Part shown: positions 42,260 to 52,956 of the stretch, piece after piece
Position numbering within the stretch: position 1 is the first letter of the stretch
How the letters are laid out: every line of letters begins with the position of its first letter
DNA from: Rhynchospora pubera
Lineage: Eukaryota > Streptophyta > Magnoliopsida > Poales > Cyperaceae
DNA length: 64,000 nucleotides
Reading direction: 5' to 3'
NCBI GenBank assembly: GCA_028095005.1
Contig: CM051461.1
Coordinates: 166,380,574 to 166,444,573, forward strand
Translations under genes and position numbers: made by a program
The notes under the pieces: model-generated
Told to the model about the DNA's origin: nothing
Seen by the model: only the letters and a program-made list of their open reading frames with translations
Databases searched by the model: none

Positions 42260-45200
42260 AATGGTGCTTCAAAGGTGCTCTAGCCTCCCTTAGTTGGGCT
42301 AGTATCACATCACGAGAGCGGAGGTCTGAGTCGACTGCTTCAAAGGCAGAGGTGCCACTGCAATAATTGAGCATTGAGGGCGGTTTGTAACCAAACATAA
42401 CCTCAAATGGTGTCATACCAGCTGAAGCTTGAAAGGTGGTGTTGTGATGGTATTCTGCCCAGCTGAGTAAAGTGGCCCACTTTTTGGGTTGGTCGTGTAC
42501 AAAGGCTCTCAAATATTGCTCAATGCACCTATTGACACGCTCGGTTTGGCCATCTGATTTTGGATGGTAAGCCGATGAGAAGTTAAGTTTTGTGCCTTGG
42601 AGCTTAAAAAGTTCTTTCCAAAAATTGCTTTGAAATATTGGATCACGATCAGAAATTATGGATTTAGGCATTCCATGAATTTTGCCCACTGACTCCCAAA
42701 AAATAGCTGCGATTCGAGGGGCATTGTAGCGTCTTGGTAAGGCAGCTAGATGCACCCCTTTAGAGAAGCGATCAACCACTACCAAAATGGTTGTATGCCC
42801 TTCGGATGGAGGCAAATGAGTGATGAAGTCCATTGATATGTCAGCCCATAAGGAAGTTGGTGGGGCAATTGGTTGAAACAGTCCATAAGGGTGTTGATTT
42901 GTTGGTTTGCACTTCTGACAAATGTCACAAGAATGCACATAGTCTTTGACATGTTGCTGCATTTTCTTCCAATAAAAGTGTGGCGCTAGTCGTTGAATCG
43001 TGCGTTGCACGCCCGAATGACCTTCCAGAAGGGTGGAGTGATACTCGGCCAAAAGGATGGGAATCAGGGTTGAGTTTTCTGGCAAGTATATACGTCCTCT
43101 ATATCGCAGTAAACCATGTGAGAAAGACCAACCTGCTGCTGTGGATTTATTGGCTGAAATTTCAGCCATAATTTGCTGACAGTAGGAATCATTAGCCACT
43201 TCTTGTTCCAAGATTTTTAAATCAGCACTAACTGGCCTAGAAATGGCTAGAAAAACTTGATCTCCATGGTCTGGTTCGACCTCAACTGCTGTATCCTTAG
43301 TCTGGTGAGTGAGGATAGCGGAAGAGGATTGACATGTCATAGAATCGGCACACTCAGGCACTCGTGATAGAGCATCAGCTACAGCATTTGAAGGACCAGA
43401 TTTGTATTCAATGGAGTAACTATAGCCCACAAGTTTGGATAGGAACTGTTGTTGCTCCGGGGTTTGGATTGTTTGTTTGAGCATATTTTGCAAACTCCTA
43501 TGGTCAGTTCTGATAATAAAGTGGTTGCCCAACAAATATTGGCGCCACTTTGCCACGGCTGATTGAACCGCAAACAGCTCTCTAACATATGTAGACTTCT
43601 CCTGCATTGTTTTTGAAAGTTTGCGACTATAGAATGCAATCGGGTGTGAATGTTGCATGAGGACTGCCCCTATACCCACACTTGAAGCATCTGTTTCGAG
43701 CACAAACTGCGATGAGAAATCAGGTAATGCAAGCACTGGTGCAGAGGTCATTGCTGATTTCAGCATTTTAAAAGCTTCAGTGGCACGATCTGACCACTTG
43801 AAACCTTCTTTTGTGAGAAGATCTGTCAAAGGAGCTGCTATGGATGCATAATGGCGAATGAAGCGCCGATAGTAGCCTGTAAGACCAAGGAAGCCACGAA
43901 CTTGTCGCTGATTGAGAGGCATCGGCCAAGCGGTTATGGCTTCAATTTTTGAAGGGTCGGCTTTCACCCCTTGTGGTGAGATGATGTGACCCAGAAAGTC
44001 AACGGAGGGGCTGCCAAAAATACACTTGGATCTTTTGACTACTAGGTTGTGTTCTTGTAGTGTTGAAAATATTTGTCGAAGGTGGCCCATATGCTCCTCC
44101 TGGCTACTGCTATATACCAAGATATCATCAAAAAATATAACCACAAATTTACGAAGATATGGTTGGAATACCTCATTCATCATAGCCTGAAAGGTAGAAG
44201 GTGCATTTGTAAGGCCGAAGGGCATGACCAAAAATTCAAAGTGGCCATGGTGTGTGCGAAAGGCAGTCTTGTGCACATCAGATTCACGCATTCGCACCTG
44301 ATGGTAGCCTGAACGGAGGTCGAGCTTGGAGAAAATGACAACACCATGAAGCTCATCAATGAGTTCATCCACAGTGGGAATGGGAAACTTGTCTTTGATG
44401 GTGGCAGCATTCAAAGCACGATAGTCTACACAAAAACGCCATGTCCCATCCTTCTTTTTCACCAAAATTACTGGTGAACTGAAAGGCGATCGACTTGGAC
44501 GAATGACTCCTGTTTTGAGCAACTCACTGACCTGCCTTTCTATTTCATTTTTTTGAAAATAAGGATAGCGATATGGACGAACATTTACCGCTTCGGTGTT
44601 AGGATGTAAGGGAATGCAGTGGTCAATTGCACGTGGCGGGGGCAGGGTAGATGGTTCAGTAAATACCTCACTGAATTCATCTAAGAGTGCAGCCAAAATT
44701 GGTGATTGTTGCTCAGTGTTGGTAGTGAAGAAGAGATGGTCCTTTGAAGTTGGTGTGGTCTGCAAGCACATGAAACAAGAGCTTACACCACCTGATGCAA
44801 CCATTTTGTTGAGTCCAGCTGGAGAAAGGGGTTGAGCTAAAAGAGAGGCATCACCACTTAATTTTATGTTCTGGCCTTGTAAGCAGAACTCCATTGTGAG
44901 AGCTGCATAGTTTGTCAAGATTGGCCCCAATGTAGCCAACCATTGAATGCCCAAAACAACATCTGCCCCTTCAATGTCTAGGACGAAAAGGTCCAAGTTA
45001 AAAGTGTGAGACTGCAAAAATAAGGATACCTCATTGCATATTTGGTGACACTGGAGATAAGCACCACTGCCCACACGTACCTTGAATGGTTGGGTAGGTG
45101 ATGTGGGTAATGTCAGAAAAGATGACATGCGGTTAGAAATAAAATTGTTGGTACTACCGCTGTCAATCAGCACTTGAATTGGATGGCCATTTATGCTCCC

Positions 45201-45575
45201 GGTCATACTCATCGATTTGGGTGAGCGCTGTCCCAAAAAGGCATTAAGGCTAATTTCGGGACTCGGCTGTTCCTCTGATTGCTGAACCAACAAATCAAGT
45301 ACTGGCGTCTCCACTTCGTCATTGGCGTTATCTTCCACTTCTAAAAAAAGGAGTGAAGCACGCCCTTTGCAACGATGACCTGGTGTGAAGCGATCGTCAC
45401 AATTGAAACACAACCCTTTGGCTCGCCGTTCTTGCTGCTCAGCTGCTGTGAGTCGGCGAATAGGGAGTTTATTAGGTGGTTCTTGACATGGCCGAAGCAA
45501 TAGGCAGCGATTGTGGAGTGGGTCTAGCTGTCCAAGGTTTCGGTATAGAGCGCGTGTCAGCAAACTGATCTTCAA
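42260..45575 (-). pseudogene. Gypsy Pol, truncated
   Basis: Open frame from 45575, without internal stops until after the ALMT junction. Motifs in order are a CCHC-like knuckle CFNCDDRFTPGHRCKG, aspartic protease VLIDSGSTNNFIS and reverse transcriptase KLDLRSGYHQVRM then FFDDILVYSSS. After these come RNase H ETDASSVGIGAVL, integrase HHCC, and integrase core MDFITHLPP, SDRDPIFQSNFW and HPKSDGQTERVNR. The C-terminal integrase region stops after about residue 1105 (LREARAPLKHH) and continues as ALMT sequence. The first about 45 codons overlap gag in another frame. All catalytic motifs survive, so truncation and frameshift, not active-site loss, make it non-functional. Confidence 0.88.
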
Positions 45576-46302
45576 AAACTCGAGCTAAGGCAAATGCATC
45601 ATCGAGATCGCGAGGTCGCTGCGCTATTACTGCTCGTTGAATTCTGGGGTGGAGTCCAGAAATGAATGAGCTCTTTAGCATATCAGATGTAAAGCCGGTC
45701 ACTTTACTAGCCAAAGCCTCGAACTTGTTTTGATAGTCGACCACTGAAGCTGTTTGTGAAAGCTTCATTAGTTGACCAGCTGGGTCTGAGTATTCTGATG
45801 GGCCAAATCTTTTCTTTAGACCAGAAACAAAAGCGTCCCAATTTGTGAGCCGACCAGCCTGGGCCATGCTTTGGAACCAACAGGAGGCTGGTGTGTCAAG
45901 GTGCATGGAAGCTAGGAGTAACTTGTCTTCTTGTGGTGTGGCATAGTACATAAAGTAACGTTGAACGCTAAAAAGCCAATCAGCAGGATCACCTGATGAA
46001 AAGCGAGGGAATGTCAAACGAAGGTGACGATTTGCATGTGTCTCTGGTGAAATCTCGGATGTGCGAGGTGTGTGGTGCGGACCAGAGCCAAGAATACTAG
46101 ATGAGGATGGTGGAGGTTGCTGTGCAGCAGAATTAGCTTTTATTTGCTCGATCATAGCAGCTAAGAAACGTTGTTTCCGTTCTTGTTCACGCTGCTGGGA
46201 AAGCTGGTCACGGGTATCAAATGCGGTGTTGATATGGACTAGTAATCTCTCAAGGGTGTCATCCTCTGCGTTTGTGGGGGTTTGTCGGGTCTGTGGAGCC
46301 AT
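45472..46302 (-). pseudogene. Gypsy Gag
   Basis: 276 codons starting MAPQTRQTPTNAEDD. The retrotransposon gag core spans about residues 90-240 (LRLTFPRFSSGDPADWLFSVQRYF, CWFQSM, YQNKFEALA). It ends in a region that overlaps the pol frame, with GLN-rich linker sequence readable in both. The zinc knuckle is encoded only in the pol frame, so the original continuous gag-pol frame has been shifted near 45500-45570. Confidence 0.8.
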
Positions 46303-46508
46303 TGTGGAGGTTGAGAAAGCAACGAAAGCACCAAATTGTTAGGGTAATTTTTAAGTATTGAGATAGAAGGGAGAGAGAACAGACAGAAGAGAGTAGAAGA
46401 GAATTGAGAGAGAGAGAAATTGATGAATATTCTTATTTCTTCATCTCTTACAACTATTACACTTATAGGCTATCAGCCTACAATATAGCATAGATTATTT
46501 CCTAAACA

Positions 46509-46962
46509 ATATTGTTAAATAAAGATATAAATTGAAAAGAAGGTAAAAAGCAAATTTCCTTAAATCCTCCTTAGCATCCAGATTTTCCTTTTGCTGGCTG
46601 TTTTTGAATAATACCTTAATTGTAGTTGCCCAATTTGCATCAGTTCATGATTTGATGTGGTTTATCTCTGTTACGTCTCATGTAGAACTTTAGGGGCTTG
46701 TTTACAGGTGTAACAACACACCATTAGACTTCGAGTGTTTGTTGTGTTCGTAGTGAAACCCAGTATATATGGAGCAAAGGAATCAGATATAATTAAATCA
46801 ATTAATCATACTGTATTTTGCTATTTTTTTTATTGTGTGATCGAAGAGTGTAGTAGAAGCGGCTCTATTCTGGGAAGGTGATATACAACAGTTCGCTTGT
46901 TTCTATTATCAAGTCCCATATGAACCTTCTTAGGAAGCGACATGTAGATGGGTCATGGGGCA
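46509..46962. repeat. Left copy of ALMT upstream flank
   Basis: From about 46800 the sequence (TTTTATTGTGTGA, then GTAGAAGC, CTGGGAAGGTGAT) parallels 59130-59240, the 5' flank of the intact ALMT gene. Exons 1-5 and the introns between them, present at 56100-59034 in the right copy, are absent here. The stretch 46509-46700 is unassigned. Confidence 0.65.
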
Positions 46963-47152
46963 ATCCGACTCTGCTGTTGCGCGACACAGCGTGTAGCGCA
47001 CTACGAGCCGTCTGATCTTGATCGGACGGTTCACTTTTTACGGGCCTATCAATCTAGGTTACATACACGGAGCTCCCTTATCCATTGGATCTTAATCAGA
47101 CAGCCAGCGTACCGCGCGACACGCTGTGTCGCGCGGCAGCGGATCTGAATTT
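46963..47152. mobile_element. MITE with 12-base flanking repeats
   Basis: Inverted ends contain the pair GCGCGACACAGCGTGT and its complement ACACGCTGTGTCGCGC. Inner parts GATCTTGATCGGACGG and its approximate complement also pair. GGTCATGGGGCA flanks both sides (46951-46962 and 47153-47164). The paralogous site near 59270 lacks the insertion. Nine of the twelve repeated bases could be a Mutator-type target duplication, but the superfamily is unsettled. Confidence 0.65.
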
Positions 47153-47164
47153 GGTCATGGGGCA

Positions 47165-47626
47165 TACGCTTTTAGCATTCCGGGAAAATGGTCGGTCCGT
47201 TGAAAATGCAGCTTAAAACATGTGTCAGAGTGTGAATTTATTTTCTGACACACTTTTGTTTTTAGTCATGATGGTGTTCCGAGTAGGTATCGTATCCTCT
47301 AGAATAATTCCAGGTGTACATTGGTCAGCGCATATAATCAAGACCAGTTTATATTTTTATTACAATCATAAACAACTTTATAAATTATTTTTGCTCAAAA
47401 CTGAAAAGTTTCCTCTAGCGCCCAGCCCAGATGTGGCCTAAGGCAGCAGCCGGGTACACGGGAAGATTTCTTCGTGTCTTTTCTGAAGGCCGGCGAAGCA
47501 GATCATTTTCTTCTTGTCGTAATATATATATTCTTTGAACGGAAAGAGCAGCAGAGTCAATAGCAGTTGCAGCTGCGTCTGTTCTATCTTTTTGTTTTAT
47601 TGTTTATTCATGATTTCATGTGCATA
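47165..47626. repeat. Left copy of ALMT 5' flank, continued
   Basis: About 47165-47430 aligns by eye with 59315-59560 (CATACGCTT, CATTTTTGTTTT, CATATAATCA). After 47430 the similarity fades. No gene is seen. Confidence 0.6.
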
Positions 47627-47634
47627 TTCGTGGT

Positions 47635-47916
47635 TAGGCCTGTTTAACGTTCGAAACGGTAACGGAATGGGCCATTTCGTTTGCCGTTTCGTTCCAAAAA
47701 CGGTATACACTGAAATGATTCGTTATTCGTTCCGTTTGCAACGGAATGGACGGAATGTAGCGGAACGACTCAATTTACACTGTATTTCACACAAACGTAT
47801 GCCGAAATCCGTTCCGTTTACCGTTCCGTTTCAGAAACGTACACCGAAATATGTTCCGCCACTCGTTCCGTTTGGACGGAACGTGCACGGAAGACGGTAT
47901 ACCGTCGGCAGGCCTA
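47635..47916. mobile_element. hAT-type MITE, 282 bp
   Basis: Ends TAGGCCTG at 47635 and CAGGCCTA at 47916. The flanking 8-base copies TTCGTGGT (47627-47634) and TCCGTGGT (47917-47924) differ at one base. Eight-base duplications and TA-G ends are typical of hAT. The interior is packed with degenerate copies of CGTTCCGTTT and its complement. The open frame across it (47535-47966) is an artefact. Confidence 0.82.
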
Positions 47917-48200
47917 TCCGTGGTTCTACCTATCAAACAGTCACAGTTGTTTATCATTCTGAATAAATGATCTAGATTTCAGTTTATATGAAAAAAAATA
48001 TCTAATGAATAATTTTCCTTTTTTTCATAATACTTTTTATAATAGTGGAAGCTTTTGTTAGTTTATATATTTTTATTAAAATAAAATAGAGGGTAATTTG
48101 CGAACTAGTTATCTATTGAATAATTTGAGAATACAAAATTATAAGCATGATTCGATTTAGTGACCAATTCATAACATCAACAACCGTGCAACTTCCGATT

Positions 48201-49145
48201 AGGATTCTCCAAAATGACACAACACGATCGTGTCGGCACGACACGACACTGACAAATTAAGAACTTCAGAATTTAGATTTGTTATATGACTTTATTCAAT
48301 TCTTTTAGCCCCGTTACACAGGCCTTTTATCCTTACATGTTGCCGCCTTTCTCTAAAACATGAAAAGAAACTTAATTTAAAAAATACATGTTCCCTAAAT
48401 CAATACAAAATATTTCTAAAAACTATACAGATTCCTAAACTTTCCAATATTCCCACAAATTCCTATGAATCATCCTGACATGCCAAGGTGGTTACACCTG
48501 AATCACACGCCAATTGTGCTGAACCTGAGCCAATATCGTGACAAACACGACACGAGTACAAAATTAGCACAACACGATCGTGTTATCGTGTCGTGTTGAC
48601 AATCTTAAAAAATTAACACGATTTGACACGACACGACAATACGAATTTAATTTTTAACATTACCAAAAATATCATCATAAATATACTTCTTCTTTTAAAT
48701 TATTTTCCTAAAAAATTATTTAAATTGATTTTATATTAAAATTTAAATTATAATTGTACTTTCTTTTTTTAACGTCTATTTATTTTTTTAATATATTCAA
48801 ACAATGAAGAAATTAGTTAGCAAAAAAAATCAAATCATCAATTAATCTTTTAACAAAAATATTATCGCATTTTTGTACTGATATAGATATTAAATTTGTA
48901 GAATAGTCAAATAAACTGCAACAATATATTTTTTTCTCCATTTAATATTTTAACAGTTTTTAATAAATTATTATAAAAAATAAAGAAAAGTTTCTGACAC
49001 GATTTGACACGTGTCGTGTTGTGTCAAAATATGTGTCGTGTTATTTCTTCTTACCACTCAGCACGACACGACACTACACGATTAAAAAAGTACTTCGTGT
49101 CAACACGACACGACACGAGACTCTAATACAGTCGTGTTTTGACAC
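48201..49145. repeat. Element with clustered CGTGTCGTGT motifs
   Basis: Clusters of CACGACACGACAC and its complement occur at 48215-48260, 48530-48650 and 48985-49145, separated by AT-rich DNA. Clusters concentrated at both ends in opposite orientation suggest a non-autonomous hAT-like element of about 0.95 kb. The ends near 48201 (TTAGGATTCTC) and 49128 (GAGACTCTAA) are only roughly complementary and no duplication was found. Confidence 0.5.
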
Positions 49146-49884
49146 AACACGATTGACGAAAATATCTTTTTGATATTTTTTGTCAATAGTCCCTCAAAAA
49201 AAAAGATATTTTTGTCGATAAGCATTACTTGTGTGTGGAAATAAAAGGAATAAGAGAAGAAGTATTGGGAAGTGTGTAACTTTGTGAAGTGTTTGAATTG
49301 TTTATAATAAATTTGAAAGTAGGAAGAAATTATTTCTTATTCTTGCACCTATCCAAACAGAGCCGTATATAATCAATATTTGTGCGCGCGTGCTGGCTGA
49401 TTGGGTGTGTTTTTGTCGTGAGATTAATTTTGGCTGCGTATTTTCTTTTTTATGTGATATCCACTCTAAACCGAAGGCGAAATTTAATTATCGATTGTCA
49501 CAGAAGAAATAGCATAACAAATTTAACTTAAAACCATTAACATTTGATTATTAGTTGAAAATTCATTACGAAATAAAAATAAATATAATGATAATTAGAA
49601 AATAACCTAAACTATAAGAACAAAATGGTATAAATGAGATAAAATATATAATACCAATTATAAAAACTAACAAATAAAAATTCGAAACAAAAAGACATAA
49701 TAGTTAAAACCAACTATAAAATAACAATTATGATAATAAAACTAATGATAACAGAATTCAATAATAATAACAAAAAAATGAAATATTGTTAAAATAGCAA
49801 TAATTTAACAATTATGACAATCATCATCATTATTATTATTATCTCAATCGTAACCCATTTGTAAGTAGATTTTGGAAATTGATT
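49146..49884. other. Gene-free AT-rich spacer
   Basis: Contains a short repeat related to about 870-960 (49240-49365) and then a long A/T stretch (49490-49850) of near-random AAC/AAT words. No gene. Confidence 0.45.
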
Positions 49885-50165
49885 ATTGTCATCTGCAGTT
49901 TTGCCATCTCTGCCATCGCTAAATATAAAGTGAACATATACAGCAAACAAAGTAAATATATAGACGATCTAAGTGAACACATACAAACAAATAAGTTCAA
50001 TGAAAATAAGTTGGATATGCATGTAAACTTCTGAACAAGTATGACAACACTTATTTGTTTGTAAGTGTTCACTTAGATCGTCTATATGTTCACCTTATTT
50101 ATCGTATATGTTCACTTTGTATTTAGCGATGGCAGGGATGGTATATTTGCCGATGGCACTTATAA
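49885..50165. repeat. Imperfect palindrome, about 280 bp
   Basis: TGCCATCGCTAAATATAAAGTGAACATATAC-type sequence on the left and its reverse complement on the right enclose TAGACGATCTAAGTGAACAC and its complement. The fold centre is near 50015-50040. Probably a MITE. No target duplication was established. Confidence 0.65.
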
Positions 50166-50655
50166 CTCCTGGTAGATTTTACCGTTCAGTCCGGACATGT
50201 CCGAATCAGGCTGGGTCTTCGGGTTGAGTCTATCCGGCTAACGTGGTCCAATGACTATCATGGACTGGGTTTAGTCCAGAAACTTTTTCCCTCGGTAGTC
50301 GGTACCTGTACCTGTAGTCCAAAAAAATCCTTTGATTTTGTCAATTCACTCTTCTCTCCCTCTCTCACTTTGCAATGCATTCAAAAACGGAGCTAATAAC
50401 CATCATCCTCAAGATTTATCACCCCCCAACAGTTAGATTAATTACATTTCGAAAAAAAAAGAGAATGATAGATGATGAGGATGAGCACTAATAATTGCTT
50501 TTCATTTTTAGAATGCTTTCTTCATCATCCCTTGGACTCATCCCCTCTCTCCCTCTCTATTTTGCTCCATCCCCTTCCCTCTCCTTCTCTTTTTTTCATT
50601 AATAACTGACATATTCACTACTAAAATAGTTAATTTTTTTCAAAAAAAACATTTA

Positions 50656-50912
50656 GGCTGTGCTCCAGATAGCTTGGACGGAGGGGAGGGGAGCTTAGGT
50701 TAGGTGAATCCAGTCTGCCCGTTTTCAGTTACTTGCTCCACAATGAGATGAGAGGGGATTAAATAAGGGGTATGGGGATGAGATAAGAGAGACTTTTCAA
50801 TAGAGTTCACCCCAAAATCATTAATCCCCGATTTGGAGGTGACAAATATCCGGGCACCCCTCACCTCCCCAGCCCTCCTTTAATTCCCTCTAAAACTGAC
50901 TGGAGCACAACC
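50656..50912. mobile_element. PIF/Harbinger (Tourist-like) MITE
   Basis: Terminal inverted repeats GGCTGTGCTCCAG and CTGGAGCACAACC, with one mismatch, are flanked by TTA on both sides (50653-50655 and 50913-50915). This is the 3-base duplication typical of this superfamily. The 257-base interior has no coding capacity. Confidence 0.8.
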
Positions 50913-50924
50913 TTAGTAACATTA

Positions 50925-51245
50925 AGTAGAATAACTAGTATTTTTTTTCCAGAACAACTAGAACAATTAGCATTTTTTTCTAGCACAATTATTTTTTCCC
51001 ATAACAACTAGAACAATTAGTTTACCAACTATAACAATTAGTATTTTTTTTCAGCACAATTATTTTTTTTTTCAGAACAACTACAACAATTAACATTTTT
51101 TTAAGCACAATTATTTTTTTTTCCAAAACAACTAGAGCAATTAGTTTACCGGCTGGAATAATTATTTTACCAACTAGAACAATTAGTATTTTTTTTCAGC
51201 ACAATTATTTTTTTTCCAGAACAACTATAATAATTAGCTAATTGT
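50925..51245. repeat. Imperfect minisatellite
   Basis: Repeated blocks of ACAACTAGAACAATTAG, poly-T and CAGCACAATTA recur about six times with a variable unit near 50 bases. Confidence 0.75.
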
Positions 51246-51506
51246 TCTAGTTAATATATAGTCTAAAAAATTATAGCAAAACAAATGAGCACAGTACTAG
51301 AAGTCTGGAACTAACCAGAATTGTTAGGTCTAAAATAAAATCTCCGAATTCATATAAAGTTTTTTAATAATACATTTGCAAAACTTCATTCTAAACGGCT
51401 GTAATGAATATAGGTTTCATACAAAACTTAAAAGAGTGGTCACGAGAGATTCCTCGCTTACGAATCGAATATTCCAATATCAGATACTTAATAATTTTAG
51501 TTACTA

Positions 51507-52940
51507 CGCTTCTACGCTTCTATGCTTCTACGCTTGCGTACCATTTCCCGAATTATCCATTTTTTTGGAGAGTTGACCGGTCTTTAGATTAACAAAGCTA
51601 AATCAGCTTTCATTTCTGTTGCTACCTCTCTGCACTTAATCCCTACGATCCAAGCCCTGTTAGGAATTCCACATAAGGAACTACCTATCACTTATCTAGG
51701 CCTACCTCTATCAATTAGAAAGCCTCGGAAGATCCACTTCCAGCCTTTACTGGACAGAATTCAAAATAGATTGCAGGGATGGAAGTCTAGGTTTTTGTCA
51801 CTTGCTGGTCGACTGACTTTAATTAAGTCGGTCATAACGGCAATGCCTTTGCACTTCTTACAGGTCATTAGACTTCCTGCCTGGCTTATCAAACATGTTG
51901 ATAGGCTTAGAAGAGGATTTCTATGGCGGGGAACAAACATTTGTAAAGGTGGTCACTGCCTTGTCAATTGGGATACTTGTTGCATGCCTAAAATCAATGG
52001 GGGATTGGGCATCATCGACTTAAGAGCGCAGAATGATGCGCTCATGCTTAAATGGCTATGGACACTGATTTCTAATCCAGATTCTGCTTGGACGCACCTA
52101 ATTCAAGACCTTTATGGAACAACTGACCCGACTTCCCTCAATAATTCCTCTCTCGTGTCGCCCCAACTTAGAGATATTCTGATTCTGCGGAGCCTCCTAA
52201 ATGTCTCCACCACCTTATTAAACTCAAGTCAGCCGCCTACCCTGTCCTGGAGGTGGACCTCCCACGGTAGGTTCTCTGCCGCCTCAGCTTATGCAGTGCT
52301 CAAGTACGCGGGACAAACCTCAGTGTACCATCGACACCTTTGGAAGATTAAGGCACCTCCTAAAGTCAGAATATTTCTCTGGCTTTTGATAAGAGACAAG
52401 CTTCTCACGCAACATAACCTTCAAAAGAGAGGATGGCCATCCATCCATTATTGTGTTCTCTGTACGCAACATGCTGAGGAGACAACTATGCACCTATTTT
52501 CTGAATGCCCCTTTGTGTTCAATACTTGGCAGGCTATAGCTGCACAGTTTAACCTCCCTCTTAATATCTCTTTCAATGAACCACTATGGTTCTGGCTAAG
52601 GAACAGATCCTTAATGTCGGATGATAGAAGGCCGACATGGGATACATTGTGGAGTGCATCCTGCTGGATCATTTGGAAACACCGTTGCAGCATCATTTTC
52701 TCAAACAAGAGTAGAAATCTTACGTCAGTGCTAATGGAGATTGAGCTCCAAGCTAGAAGATGGCTCACCGTCTATAATTAGGATAGGATATGAGAACTTC
52801 TTTCATGTAACAGCTTCCTTTGTTTTTTGTTGTTTTTACTGGTATGTAGCTCTGACGTAACAATCCTCCTGTAACTTTATTTATTATTTTTTCTCAATAT
52901 AACTGCAGCTGGCACTTCGCCATCTGCCATCGAAAAAAAA
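51507..52940 (+). mobile_element. 5'-truncated LINE (non-LTR retrotransposon)
   Basis: Flanked by a perfect 16-base target duplication ATAATTTTAGTTACTA (51491-51506 and 52941-52956), with an A run directly before the right copy. It contains only the end of the pol frame. Length heterogeneity of the duplication, the poly-A tail and 5' truncation are all typical of LINE integration. Confidence 0.9.
51588..52781 (+). pseudogene. LINE reverse-transcriptase C-terminal fragment
   Basis: The frame is open from just after a TAG at 51585-51587 to 52781 (397 codons). It starts INKAKSAFISVATSL, the usual sequence after the reverse-transcriptase palm (FSGLxINxxKS). It continues through PITYLGLPL, GWKSRFLSLAGRLTLIKSV, PKINGGLGIIDL and a zf-RVT domain (LWKIKAPPKVRIFLWLL, CVLCTQHAEETTMHLFSECPF). 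The endonuclease and the catalytic part of reverse transcriptase are missing, so it cannot move by itself. There is no internal frameshift, which suggests a fairly recent insertion. Confidence 0.88.
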
Positions 52941-52956
52941 ATAATTTTAGTTACTA

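Larger units (their letters stand above)
42260..46508 (-). mobile_element. Decayed Ty3/gypsy retrotransposon, 3' end deleted
   Basis: On the minus strand the order is a 5' LTR (about 46508 to 46337), a primer-binding region beginning ATTTGGTGCTTTCG, gag (46302-45472) and pol (45575-42260). The LTR starts and ends TG and CA with the partial inverted pair TGTTAGG/CCTAAACA. Its outer border is my best estimate. The 3' part of integrase, the polypurine tract and the 3' LTR are absent, because pol breaks off at the ALMT remnant at about 42260. Gag and pol are in different frames, unlike the single frame of the intact element at 26260, so a frameshift has occurred. The families are distinct. Confidence 0.85.

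Noticed and set aside
47535..47966. 143-codon plus-strand frame
   Set aside because: Most of it lies across the hAT-type MITE at 47635-47916 and encodes only its CGTTCCGTTT repeats.
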